DNA of 17,163 nucleotides from Bacillota bacterium. GTDB lineage: Bacteria > Bacillota > Clostridia > Christensenellales > UMGS416. Location: NCBI GenBank assembly GCA_023422005.1, contig JAEZSC010000102.1:1-17163 (forward strand), in the 5' to 3' direction. Below the pieces are notes generated by a model, which was not told the DNA's origin, searched no databases, and saw only the letters and a list, made by a program, of their open reading frames with translations. Below are positions 6,532 through 13,518 of the stretch, one piece after another; positions within the stretch are counted from its first letter, which is position 1; each line of letters starts with the position of its first letter. The position numbers were made by a program, and so were the translations under genes.

Positions 6532-8964
6532 ATGCAGTTCGGTCATTTCGATGACGGGCGCAAGGAGTACGTCATCACCACGCCCAGGACGCCCTACCCC
6601 TGGATCAATTACCTGGGGTCGGAAAACTTCTTCGGCATCATCTCCAACACCGCCGGGGGCTACTGCTTCTATAAGGACGCCCGGCTGCGCCGGGTCACCC
6701 GCTACCGCTACAACAACACGCCCATCGACTTGGGCGGGCGGTATTTCTACATCGCGGATGGCGACGACTATTGGACGCCGGGCTGGATGCCGGTCAAGCG
6801 GGAGCTGGACTTTTACGAGTGCCGCCATGGCCTGGGCTACACGTCCATCACAGGCGAGCGCGGCGGTGTGCGCGTGAACCAGCATGCCTTTGTACCGCTA
6901 GGCAGCAACGCCGAAGTGCACGCCGTCACCGTGCGCAACGTTTCCCCCGCCGCCAAGCGGCTCAAGCTGTTCTCCTATGTGGAGTTCTGCCTGTGGAACG
7001 CGCTGGACGACATGACCAACTTCCAGCGCAACTTCTCCACCGGCGAGGTGGAGGTGGACGGCTCCACGATCTACCACAAGACCGAATACCGGGAACGCCG
7101 CGACCACTACGCCTTCTGCAGCGTCAATGCCGAGGTCGCCGGCTTCGACACCGACCGCGAGAGCTTCCTGGGCCTGTACAACGGCCCCGAAGCCCCCGAC
7201 GCCGTGCGCGAGGGCAAACCGCGCAACACGGTGGCCAGCGGCTGGTCGCCCATTGCCTCCCACTGCGTGGAGCTGGACCTGGCCCCCGGCGAGCAGCGCC
7301 AGCTGATCTTTGTGCTGGGCTATGTGGAGAACCCCCAGGACGAGAAGTGGGAGCGGCCCGGTGTCATCAACAAAGCCCGCGCCCGCGAGCTCATCGCCCG
7401 TTTCTCCACGCCGCAGGCCGTGACCGACGCCCTGGCGGCACTGGCCGCTTATTGGGACGACCTGCTGGGCAAATACGCGCTCAAGAGCGGCGACGACAAA
7501 CTGGACCGCATGGTCAACATCTGGAACCCCTACCAATGCATGGTCACCTTCAACATGAGCCGCAGCGCCAGCTACTTCGAGAGCGGCATCGGCCGCGGCC
7601 TGGGCTTCCGCGACAGCAGCCAGGACCTGCTGGGCTTCGTGCACCAGATCCCAACCCGCGCCCGGGAGCGCATACTGGACATCGCTGCCACGCAGTTTGA
7701 GGACGGCGGCGCGTACCACCAGTATCAGCCGTTGACCAAGAAGGGTAACTTCGACGTGGGCGGCGGCTTCAACGACGACCCGCTTTGGTTGATTCTGGGC
7801 ACATCCGCCTATATCAAGGAGACCGGCGACTGGAGCATACTGGACGAGCATGTGGGCTTCGATTGCCGAGACGACAACAAAGCGCCGCTGCTGGAGCACC
7901 TGCGCCGCAGCTTCCACCACGTGCCCAACAACCTGGGCCCCCACGGCCTGCCGCTGATTGGCCGGGCTGACTGGAACGACTGCCTGAACCTGAACTGCTT
8001 CTCCTCGACACCGGACGAGAGCTTCCAGACCTACGGCAATCCCGACGGCCGCGTGGCGGAGTCGGTGTTCATCGCGGGCATGTTCGTGTACATCGGGCCG
8101 GATTATGCTGAGATTCTGCGCCGCAAGGGTTTTGACACCGAGGCCGAAGAGGCGCTGGCTCTGGTGGACCGCATGCGGGCCACCACCATAGAGCACGGCT
8201 TCGACGGCGACTGGTTCCTGCGAACCTACGACGCCTATGGCAACAAGGTGGGCAGCCATGAGAACGAGGAAGCCCAGATCTTCATCGAACCCCAAGGCTT
8301 CTGCGTGATGGCAGGCATCGGCGTGCCCGAAGGGCTGGCCCACAAGGCGCTTGCCGCCGTGGAGCAGCGCCTGGACACCCCATACGGCGTGGTCCTCAAC
8401 AACCCGCCCTTCACCCGCTACCATCTGGAACTGGGCGAGATCACCAGCTATCCCCCGGGTTACAAGGAGAACGCCGGCATCTTCTGCCACAACAACCCGT
8501 GGATCATGATGGCCGAGACGGTTCTGGGCCGCGGCGACCGCGCCTTCGCCTATTACCGCAAGATCGCACCGGCCTATCTGGAGGAGATATCCGAGATACA
8601 CCGCACCGAGCCATATGTGTATGCACAGATGGTGGCCGGCAAGGACGCCGTGCGCCACGGCGAGGCCAAGAACTCGTGGCTGACCGGCACCGCCGCATGG
8701 AACTATGTGGCCATTACCCAGTCCATCCTGGGCATCAAGCCCGGCTGGGATGGCCTGACCGTGGACCCGTGCATTCCCGCCGGCTGGGACGGCTTCACGG
8801 TGACCCGTAAGTATCGCGGCGCAACCTACCGTATCACCTTCGACAACGCCGCCCATGTGTCCAAGGGCGTCAAGACCGTCACCGTGGATGGCCGCACCGT
8901 GCCAGGCAACGTGCTGCCGGTTTTCGATGGCGGCGAGCACGAGGTCATCGTGACGATGGGCTGA
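6532..8964 (+). CDS. Cellobiose phosphorylase (GH94)
   Basis: This 810-residue cytoplasmic enzyme would split cellobiose with phosphate into glucose 1-phosphate and glucose, saving one ATP compared with hydrolysis. The N-terminus (MQFGHFDDGRKEYVITTPRT) and many internal blocks agree closely with my memory of the roughly 811-residue clostridial cellobiose phosphorylase, including YECRHGLGYT, NFQRNFSTGEVE, SASYFESGIGRG and GPHGLPLIGRADWND. The catalytic acid should be in ADWND (D480 or D483; D483 by comparison with characterised enzymes). The C-terminal glycan-binding and lid region shows KNSWLTGTAAWN. No signal peptide is present, so it acts on imported disaccharide. N,N'-diacetylchitobiose or longer cellodextrin phosphorylases are related alternatives, but length and motifs favour cellobiose. 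The reading frame is open further upstream, but the promoter, ribosome site and homology all support 6532. Confidence 0.95.
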   Translation: MQFGHFDDGRKEYVITTPRTPYPWINYLGSENFFGIISNTAGGYCFYKDARLRRVTRYRYNNTPIDLGGRYFYIADGDDYWTPGWMPVKRELDFYECRHGLGYTSITGERGGVRVNQHAFVPLGSNAEVHAVTVRNVSPAAKRLKLFSYVEFCLWNALDDMTNFQRNFSTGEVEVDGSTIYHKTEYRERRDHYAFCSVNAEVAGFDTDRESFLGLYNGPEAPDAVREGKPRNTVASGWSPIASHCVELDLAPGEQRQLIFVLGYVENPQDEKWERPGVINKARARELIARFSTPQAVTDALAALAAYWDDLLGKYALKSGDDKLDRMVNIWNPYQCMVTFNMSRSASYFESGIGRGLGFRDSSQDLLGFVHQIPTRARERILDIAATQFEDGGAYHQYQPLTKKGNFDVGGGFNDDPLWLILGTSAYIKETGDWSILDEHVGFDCRDDNKAPLLEHLRRSFHHVPNNLGPHGLPLIGRADWNDCLNLNCFSSTPDESFQTYGNPDGRVAESVFIAGMFVYIGPDYAEILRRKGFDTEAEEALALVDRMRATTIEHGFDGDWFLRTYDAYGNKVGSHENEEAQIFIEPQGFCVMAGIGVPEGLAHKALAAVEQRLDTPYGVVLNNPPFTRYHLELGEITSYPPGYKENAGIFCHNNPWIMMAETVLGRGDRAFAYYRKIAPAYLEEISEIHRTEPYVYAQMVAGKDAVRHGEAKNSWLTGTAAWNYVAITQSILGIKPGWDGLTVDPCIPAGWDGFTVTRKYRGATYRITFDNAAHVSKGVKTVTVDGRTVPGNVLPVFDGGEHEVIVTMG

Positions 8965-8991
8965 CGCTCCCTTTCCATGCCATCCTCTAAA

Positions 8992-9030
8992 AGGCCCGGT
9001 TCGCCGCTCTCCCCGCGGCGGGCCGGGCCT
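8992..9030. terminator. Strong GC hairpin after cellobiose phosphorylase, possible terminator
   Basis: Two nested perfect stems are present: AGGCCCGG (8992-8999) with CCGGGCCT (9023-9030), and inside it CGCCGC (9002-9007) with GCGGCG (9015-9020), separated by a 2x2 internal loop. It lies 27 nt after the cbp stop. The T-run sits on the minus-strand side (AAAA at 8989-8992), while on the plus strand the next T-run starts about 10 nt away. It is thus a good structure but a poor classical terminator for the gene it follows. Confidence 0.55.
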
Positions 9031-9047
9031 CTCCGATGCTTTTCATA

Positions 9048-9075
9048 TTGTCAAAATCATATTCAATGATAAAAT
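9048..9075 (+). promoter_or_regulatory. Predicted promoter of the two-TM membrane protein gene
   Basis: A -35 TTGTCA (9048-9053, 5 of 6) and a -10 TAAAAT (9070-9075, 5 of 6) are 16 nt apart in an AT-rich stretch just after the cbp hairpin. The start codon lies 43 nt further on. Confidence 0.6.
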
Positions 9076-9118
9076 GAAGTGGTATCAAAGTAACCACATA
9101 GGACGGTAACGGTCGGCC

Positions 9119-10192
9119 ATGGACAACATCCTGATCCGCAACATCCGCCACACCTGCCGCAACCGGCTAATCGCGGCAATACCTCTGCTGGTAGTCGGTA
9201 TCGCCCTGATCGGGTGGCTTGTAGGCAACGGCCTAATAGCCGCCGTCTTCCACCGGGCGATGCCATTTGACCTGGCATCGCTCAATGTGGACGCGCTGGG
9301 CGCCCGTGAATCAGTCGGACAGATTCATTTACCCGTGCAGACGATCTCGCTGGCGCTCCCAGCCGGCTACTATCAAGACTCCGGGTTGTCCTATACCGAT
9401 GGAGAGGCGGCCACGGCAGATTACTATCTGATCACACAGCAGGCAAACGGGCTGTTCCTTTTCATTGTCGTGGATCATGAAACGTATCAGGCCCTGGCCG
9501 GCTTACCGGCGCACAGGTTCATCGGCTGTCTGCGCAGGCCGTCGCCTGCTTTGATCGAATACCTGAAAAAGGAGTACGCTCAGGAAGGCATCGAATACGA
9601 CGAATGGATGAGCACGCTGACCGCGTACCAATTGGATACGACGCGCAGAGGCTCGGCCTACGGCCTGCTGCTGCTGGCGTTGGCGCTGGCGTGCACGGCA
9701 GGAGGCGCTTTGCTGTTGTGGACTGGTCTTCTGCCACTTCTGGACCCTCACAGCCACAGCGTCTACCAACGGCTGCAGAACTGGGGAGACGCCGATGTGG
9801 CGCCGGCGCGCATCCAGCAGGAAGTGGATGAGGAGAGCGTGGGCTATTACACGTATCCCCGGCGATATCTTTTGCTGACCTCGGGATGGCTGCTGCAAGG
9901 CAATGCCTTCTCTGTACGCATCTATCGCAGCAGCGAGATCATATGGGCATACAACACCAAGAACGTGCAGTCTTTTGACGATGTCCCTACAGACCGGAGC
10001 CATATCAACATCTGTTTTGCCGGCAAGCGCCTCAGATGCCCGATGCGCATTGACCTGTGCCAAAAACTGCTGCAGGACTTGATGGTACGGTATCCCGGCG
10101 CAATCTATGGATATACCGCAGAGCGGGAGGCGGCTTGGCGGACAAACCCGGCCACCTTCGCGGATACAGTTCGCAAGACCGCCCAGGTCTGA
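9119..10192 (+). CDS. Two-TM membrane protein of unknown function
   Basis: I cannot assign a function to this 357-residue protein. It begins with a basic stretch (RNIRHTCRNR) and a first membrane segment at about residues 18-44. A region of about 135 residues then lies, by the positive-inside rule, probably outside the cell. A second membrane segment at about 182-207 (Leu/Ala-rich, ending LLPLLDP) is followed by a polar cytoplasmic tail of about 150 residues. The architecture and N-terminus recall the uncharacterised clostridial DUF6709-type proteins, but this is memory-based and tentative. No catalytic motif, Cys cluster or repeat stands out. The ribosome site is weak (AGGACGG, 12 nt before the ATG), suggesting modest expression. 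It has its own promoter and terminator and appears to be a single-gene unit. Confidence 0.75.
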   Translation: MDNILIRNIRHTCRNRLIAAIPLLVVGIALIGWLVGNGLIAAVFHRAMPFDLASLNVDALGARESVGQIHLPVQTISLALPAGYYQDSGLSYTDGEAATADYYLITQQANGLFLFIVVDHETYQALAGLPAHRFIGCLRRPSPALIEYLKKEYAQEGIEYDEWMSTLTAYQLDTTRRGSAYGLLLLALALACTAGGALLLWTGLLPLLDPHSHSVYQRLQNWGDADVAPARIQQEVDEESVGYYTYPRRYLLLTSGWLLQGNAFSVRIYRSSEIIWAYNTKNVQSFDDVPTDRSHINICFAGKRLRCPMRIDLCQKLLQDLMVRYPGAIYGYTAEREAAWRTNPATFADTVRKTAQV

Positions 10193-10249
10193 GGGCGAGA
10201 TGTGCCCATGAGAACGGGATAGATCAGCGGCATACTTGCCTTCAAACAG

Positions 10250-10288
10250 AACGAAGAGGTTCAGCCGGTGCTCAGCCCCTTCGTTTTG
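10250..10288 (+). terminator. Intrinsic terminator after the membrane protein gene
   Basis: AACGAAG (10250-10256) pairs with CTTCGTT (10279-10285). Four further base pairs (GGTT/AGCC, including one T-G) follow past a single mismatch, and TTTT at 10284-10287 overlaps the end of the stem. It is placed 57 nt after the stop codon. Confidence 0.6.
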
Positions 10289-10304
10289 CATGCACATTCC
10301 TGAT

Positions 10305-10392
10305 TTGACAAAAATCTATCAATTTATACAGTGGTAGACAAGGGAATTTGGAAGCGGCGTCACTTTTCCTCGCCAAAGGGTTATGCTAAGAT
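10305..10392 (+). promoter_or_regulatory. Predicted promoter region of the mdh - malic enzyme operon
   Basis: A perfect -35 TTGACA (10305-10310) is followed after 16 nt by TACAGT (10327-10332, 4 of 6). Further down, an extended -10 element TGCTAAGAT (10384-10392) could mark a second start site. The first start would leave a leader of roughly 160 nt before the coding region. The 310-nt gap 10193-10502 holds the terminator, this region, a palindrome and the ribosome site; I see no other gene in it. Confidence 0.45.
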
Positions 10393-10457
10393 ATATGATG
10401 TTCATTTTAAAATGGGGGAGGATTGGACTATATTCAACCAAACTCCAAAAATGAACG

Positions 10458-10472
10458 TTTGAAATGTTCAAA
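10458..10472. promoter_or_regulatory. Palindrome in the mdh leader, operator candidate
   Basis: TTTGAA-ATG-TTCAAA is a perfect 6-3-6 inverted repeat. It is embedded in TGAAC (10452-10456) and GTTCA (10466-10470), which form a second, overlapping dyad with 9-nt spacing. It lies between the predicted promoter and the ribosome site of mdh, where a repressor or an RNA fold could act. It does not clearly match the Rex consensus. Confidence 0.35.
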
Positions 10473-10502
10473 AATTAAATTTATCATATTCCGGAGGAAG
10501 CA

Positions 10503-11456
10503 ATGGGCAACAAAAAGTCCAAAGTAGCCATCATCGGCGCAGGTTTTGTAGGCGCCGCCACCGCTTATACGATAGCGGTGAACCAACTGGTCAGCGAAAT
10601 CGTGCTGATTGACGTCATGCGCGACAAGGCCATCGGCGAGGCCATGGATGTCAGCCACGGACTGTCCCACATCGGCCAGATGAAGATCCACGCCGGCGAT
10701 TACAGCGATTGCGCCGACTGCGATGTCATCATCGTGACCGCCGGCCTCAACCGCAAGCCCGGCGAGACCCGCCTGGACCTGGCCAACAAGAACGTCCCCA
10801 TTGCCCGCACGATCACCGACAACATCATGAAGTATTACACCCGCGGCGTCATCCTCGTGGTGGCCAACCCGGTGGATATCCTGACCTATCTCATCCAGAA
10901 ATGGTCCGGCCTGCCGTTGGGCCGCGTCATGGGCACCGGCACCGCGCTGGACAGCGCGCGTTTCCGTTATAGCCTGAGCTCCCGCCTGGGCGTGGACATC
11001 CAGAACGTGCACGCCTACATGATAGGCGAACACGGCGATGCCCAGCTGCCCATTTGGAGCGCCGGCAGCGTGTCCTGCCAGGGCATCGATGAATTTTGCG
11101 CCCATGCCGGCATCCCCATGGGGCCGCAGGAGAAGGCCGCCATCGTTACCGAAGTCAAGAACGCCGGCGCCGAAGTCATCAAGAACAAGGGCGCGACCTA
11201 TTATGCCATCGCTTCGGTCGTCTCTTCCATCGTGGAGACGCTGCTCAAGGACAAGAACACGATCCGCACCGTGTGCAGCGTCATCGATGGCCCCTACGGC
11301 ATCCATGATCTGGCACTCAGCTTGCCCTCCATTGTGAACCACAACGGTGTGAGCTCTGTGCTGAACCTGACACTGACCGATGAGGAAATGGCCAACCTGG
11401 CTAGCTGCGCCAAAAAGATGCGCGATTTTCTCGACCAGGTCAATGTCAACGGATAA
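10503..11456 (+). CDS. mdh: LDH/MDH-family NAD-dependent dehydrogenase, probably malate dehydrogenase
   Basis: This 317-residue protein has the lactate dehydrogenase fold: NAD loop GAGFVG at 12-17, D37 at the end of beta-2 (NADH preference), catalytic H177 in GEHGD, D150 and R153 in the GTGTALDSARFR block, and substrate-binding R90. General homology would name it L-lactate dehydrogenase. However, the specificity residue (position 102 in Bacillus LDH numbering) is R84 in AGLNRKPGETR, where lactate enzymes carry Gln; Arg there is the malate/oxaloacetate determinant. The malic enzyme gene follows after 31 nt, and I recall the same gene pair and NRKPGETR motif in the Clostridium thermocellum malate dehydrogenase. 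I infer that it reduces oxaloacetate to malate. The ribosome site is GGAGG, 5 nt before the ATG. Residual lactate activity cannot be excluded. Confidence 0.88.
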   Translation: MGNKKSKVAIIGAGFVGAATAYTIAVNQLVSEIVLIDVMRDKAIGEAMDVSHGLSHIGQMKIHAGDYSDCADCDVIIVTAGLNRKPGETRLDLANKNVPIARTITDNIMKYYTRGVILVVANPVDILTYLIQKWSGLPLGRVMGTGTALDSARFRYSLSSRLGVDIQNVHAYMIGEHGDAQLPIWSAGSVSCQGIDEFCAHAGIPMGPQEKAAIVTEVKNAGAEVIKNKGATYYAIASVVSSIVETLLKDKNTIRTVCSVIDGPYGIHDLALSLPSIVNHNGVSSVLNLTLTDEEMANLASCAKKMRDFLDQVNVNG

Positions 11457-11487
11457 AGTGTGATAACAAATTGATCGGAGGTATCTT

Positions 11488-12660
11488 ATGAACATCAAGG
11501 AACTGGCCATGCAGAAGCATGCCGAATGGAAGGGCAAGATCGAAGTCATCAGCGCAGTGCCGGTGAAGAACCGCGATGATCTGTCCGTGGCTTACACGCC
11601 CGGCGTGGCAGAACCCTGCCTGGCCATACAGAAGGATGTGGATCTTTCCTACACGCTGACCCGCCGCTGGAACCTGGTGGCTGTGGTGACCGACGGCACC
11701 GCCGTGCTGGGCCTGGGCGACATTGGCCCCGAAGCCGGCATGCCGGTCATGGAAGGCAAATGCGTGCTGTTCAAGACCTTCGGCGACGTGGACGCCTTCC
11801 CGCTTTGCATCCGCTCCAAGGATGTGGATGACATCGTGAACACCGTGCGCCTGCTGGCCGGCAGCTTCGGCGGCGTCAACCTGGAAGACATCTCCGCCCC
11901 CCGCTGCTTTGAAATCGAGCGCCGTCTGAAGGAAGTGTGCGACATCCCGATCTTCCACGACGACCAGCACGGCACCGCCGTCGTCACCGTGGCAGCCATG
12001 ATCAACGCCCTGAAGCTGACCAAGAAGGACATCAAAGAAATCGAAGTCGTCGTAAACGGCTCCGGCGCCGCAGGCATCGCCGTAACACGCCTGCTGATGT
12101 CCATGGGCCTCAAGAAGGTTATCCTGTGCGACACCAAGGGCGCCATCTGGGAAGGCCGCGACAACCTGAACTCCGAAAAGGCCGAGATGGCCAAGATCTC
12201 CAACCTGCATAAGAAGAAGGGTTCCCTGGCCGATGTGCTGGTGGGCGCCGATGTGTTCATCGGCCTGTCCGCGCCCAACTGCGTGACCGAGGACATGGTA
12301 CGCACCATGGCTCGCGACCCAATCATCTTCCCCATGGCCAACCCGGTGCCGGAGATCTTGCCAGAACTGGCCAAGGCCGCCGGCGCTTCCGTCGTGGGCA
12401 CCGGCCGTTCGGACTTCGCCAACCAGATCAACAACGTTCTGGCCTTCCCCGGCATATTCCGCGGCGCTCTGGACGTACGCGCCAGCGACATCAACGAGGA
12501 AATGAAGATCGCCGCTGCCTACGCCATCGCGAGCCTGATCACCGATGAGGAGCTCAACGCTGATTACGTGATCCCCGCCCCCTTCGACAATCGCGTTGGC
12601 CCGGCCGTGGCCAAGGCAGTCAGCGAAGCCGCCCGCAAGAGCGGCGTAGCCCGAATCTAA
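11488..12660 (+). CDS. Malic enzyme (oxaloacetate-decarboxylating malate dehydrogenase)
   Basis: This 390-residue cytoplasmic enzyme converts malate to pyruvate and CO2 with reduction of NAD(P). It is the short bacterial form. Catalytic Y36 in AYTPGVAEPC, catalytic K91 in MEGKCVLFK, the metal-binding FHDDQHGTA segment and the dinucleotide loop GSGAAG (191-196) are all visible. The C-terminus is complete, without the phosphotransacetylase-like extension of long MaeB proteins. CGGAGGT precedes the ATG. It is separated by 31 nt from the upstream dehydrogenase and followed by a strong terminator, so the two form one operon. Cofactor choice is not certain from sequence. The homologous clostridial enzyme in the malate shunt is reported to use NADP, which would make the pair a route from NADH to NADPH. 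Confidence 0.93.
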   Translation: MNIKELAMQKHAEWKGKIEVISAVPVKNRDDLSVAYTPGVAEPCLAIQKDVDLSYTLTRRWNLVAVVTDGTAVLGLGDIGPEAGMPVMEGKCVLFKTFGDVDAFPLCIRSKDVDDIVNTVRLLAGSFGGVNLEDISAPRCFEIERRLKEVCDIPIFHDDQHGTAVVTVAAMINALKLTKKDIKEIEVVVNGSGAAGIAVTRLLMSMGLKKVILCDTKGAIWEGRDNLNSEKAEMAKISNLHKKKGSLADVLVGADVFIGLSAPNCVTEDMVRTMARDPIIFPMANPVPEILPELAKAAGASVVGTGRSDFANQINNVLAFPGIFRGALDVRASDINEEMKIAAAYAIASLITDEELNADYVIPAPFDNRVGPAVAKAVSEAARKSGVARI

Positions 12661-12673
12661 GTTTTATAACCGG

Positions 12674-12709
12674 GAAGGCTGGAAGAATCATTCTTCCGGC
12701 CTTCTTTTT
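12674..12709 (+). terminator. Intrinsic terminator of the mdh - malic enzyme operon
   Basis: A 14-bp stem (12674-12687 with 12691-12704, one T-G wobble) with a 3-nt TCA loop is followed directly by a run of T. It starts 13 nt after the malic enzyme stop. It is the clearest terminator of the window. Confidence 0.92.
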
Positions 12710-12737
12710 CTATACAACAGGCCACTTAGGATATATC

Positions 12738-13481
12738 ATGGAATATATGCTTGACGTGTTTTTGTTTGTATCAACCTTCATCGCCTACTTCGTAAAAGGC
12801 ATCACCGGTTTCGGGAACACACTGGTCATGGGCTCGCTGTTCTCCTTTGTAGTGCCCAACCGGCTGACGACGCCGGTTGATCTGCTGTTCAGCCTCCCCA
12901 CCAACGCCTACATGGCGTGGCGGGAGCGCAAAAGCCTGTCGCTGAAGACCGCGCTGCCATTGGCCGGGCTGCTGCTGGTGGGCATACTGCCCGGCGTGTT
13001 TCTGCTCAAAACCGGCAATGACTGGGTGCTAAAGGCCATTTTGGGCGCTGTCATCATGGGCCTGGCGCTGGAGATGCTGCTGCGCAGACCCATGCAAGGG
13101 GAACAGAAGAAAGCCAGCGTGGTCTCTTTGGCCCTCATCGGCCTGCTTTCCGGCGTATTGGTGGGCATGTATGGCATCGGCGCGCTGCTGGTGACCTATA
13201 TCAATCGGATTACCCAGAACCGAAGCCAGTTCCGGGCCAACACGTGCTTCATATTCCTGACCGAAAACATCTTCCGGGTGGTGCTGTACGCCGCGACCGG
13301 TCTGCTGACCAAGGAAGTGCTGCTGCTGGCGCTGACGCTGGCCCCCGCGGTGGCGTTGGGCATGTTCGTAGGCATCAAGGTGGATAAAAGGCTCAACGAG
13401 AAGGCGGTGCGGTATACGATCATCGGCCTGCTGCTGCTCAGCGGCGCTACGCTGCTGGTCAAGAGCTTGTTCTTTCATTGA
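12738..13481 (+). CDS. TauE/SafE-family membrane transporter
   Basis: This 247-residue protein is almost entirely hydrophobic, with about seven to eight membrane segments and the N-terminal pattern KGITGFGNTLV, which matches the glycine-rich signature of the TauE/SafE (sulfite/organosulfonate exporter) family. The second half repeats the pattern around GLLSGVLVGMYGIGALL. Length is typical. The family exports or imports small anions such as sulfite, sulfoacetate or other organic acids; the substrate here is unknown. The ribosome site is weak (TTAGGA, 6 nt before the ATG); a second ATG three codons on is possible. The start lies only 28 nt beyond the upstream terminator, leaving little room for a promoter. 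The MBL-fold gene follows after 37 nt and is probably co-transcribed. Confidence 0.88.
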   Translation: MEYMLDVFLFVSTFIAYFVKGITGFGNTLVMGSLFSFVVPNRLTTPVDLLFSLPTNAYMAWRERKSLSLKTALPLAGLLLVGILPGVFLLKTGNDWVLKAILGAVIMGLALEMLLRRPMQGEQKKASVVSLALIGLLSGVLVGMYGIGALLVTYINRITQNRSQFRANTCFIFLTENIFRVVLYAATGLLTKEVLLLALTLAPAVALGMFVGIKVDKRLNEKAVRYTIIGLLLLSGATLLVKSLFFH

Positions 13482-13518
13482 CATTGCTTTGCCGTAACCG
13501 GTATATGGAGGGATTAGC

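Noticed and set aside
6898..8940. 680-codon minus-strand open frame opposite cellobiose phosphorylase
   Set aside because: It is an antisense shadow of a highly conserved GC-rich gene, without start signals or domain signature.
10425..10525. Possible leader peptide from a TTG next to GGGGGAGG in the mdh leader
   Set aside because: The G-rich site is only one to two bases from the TTG, the peptide has no regulatory codon pattern, and it runs into the mdh coding region out of frame.
10434..11549. 371-codon minus-strand open frame opposite mdh
   Set aside because: It is an antisense shadow: the product is low-complexity, rich in Val, His, Asp and Gly, and the plus strand has a complete enzyme with all catalytic residues.
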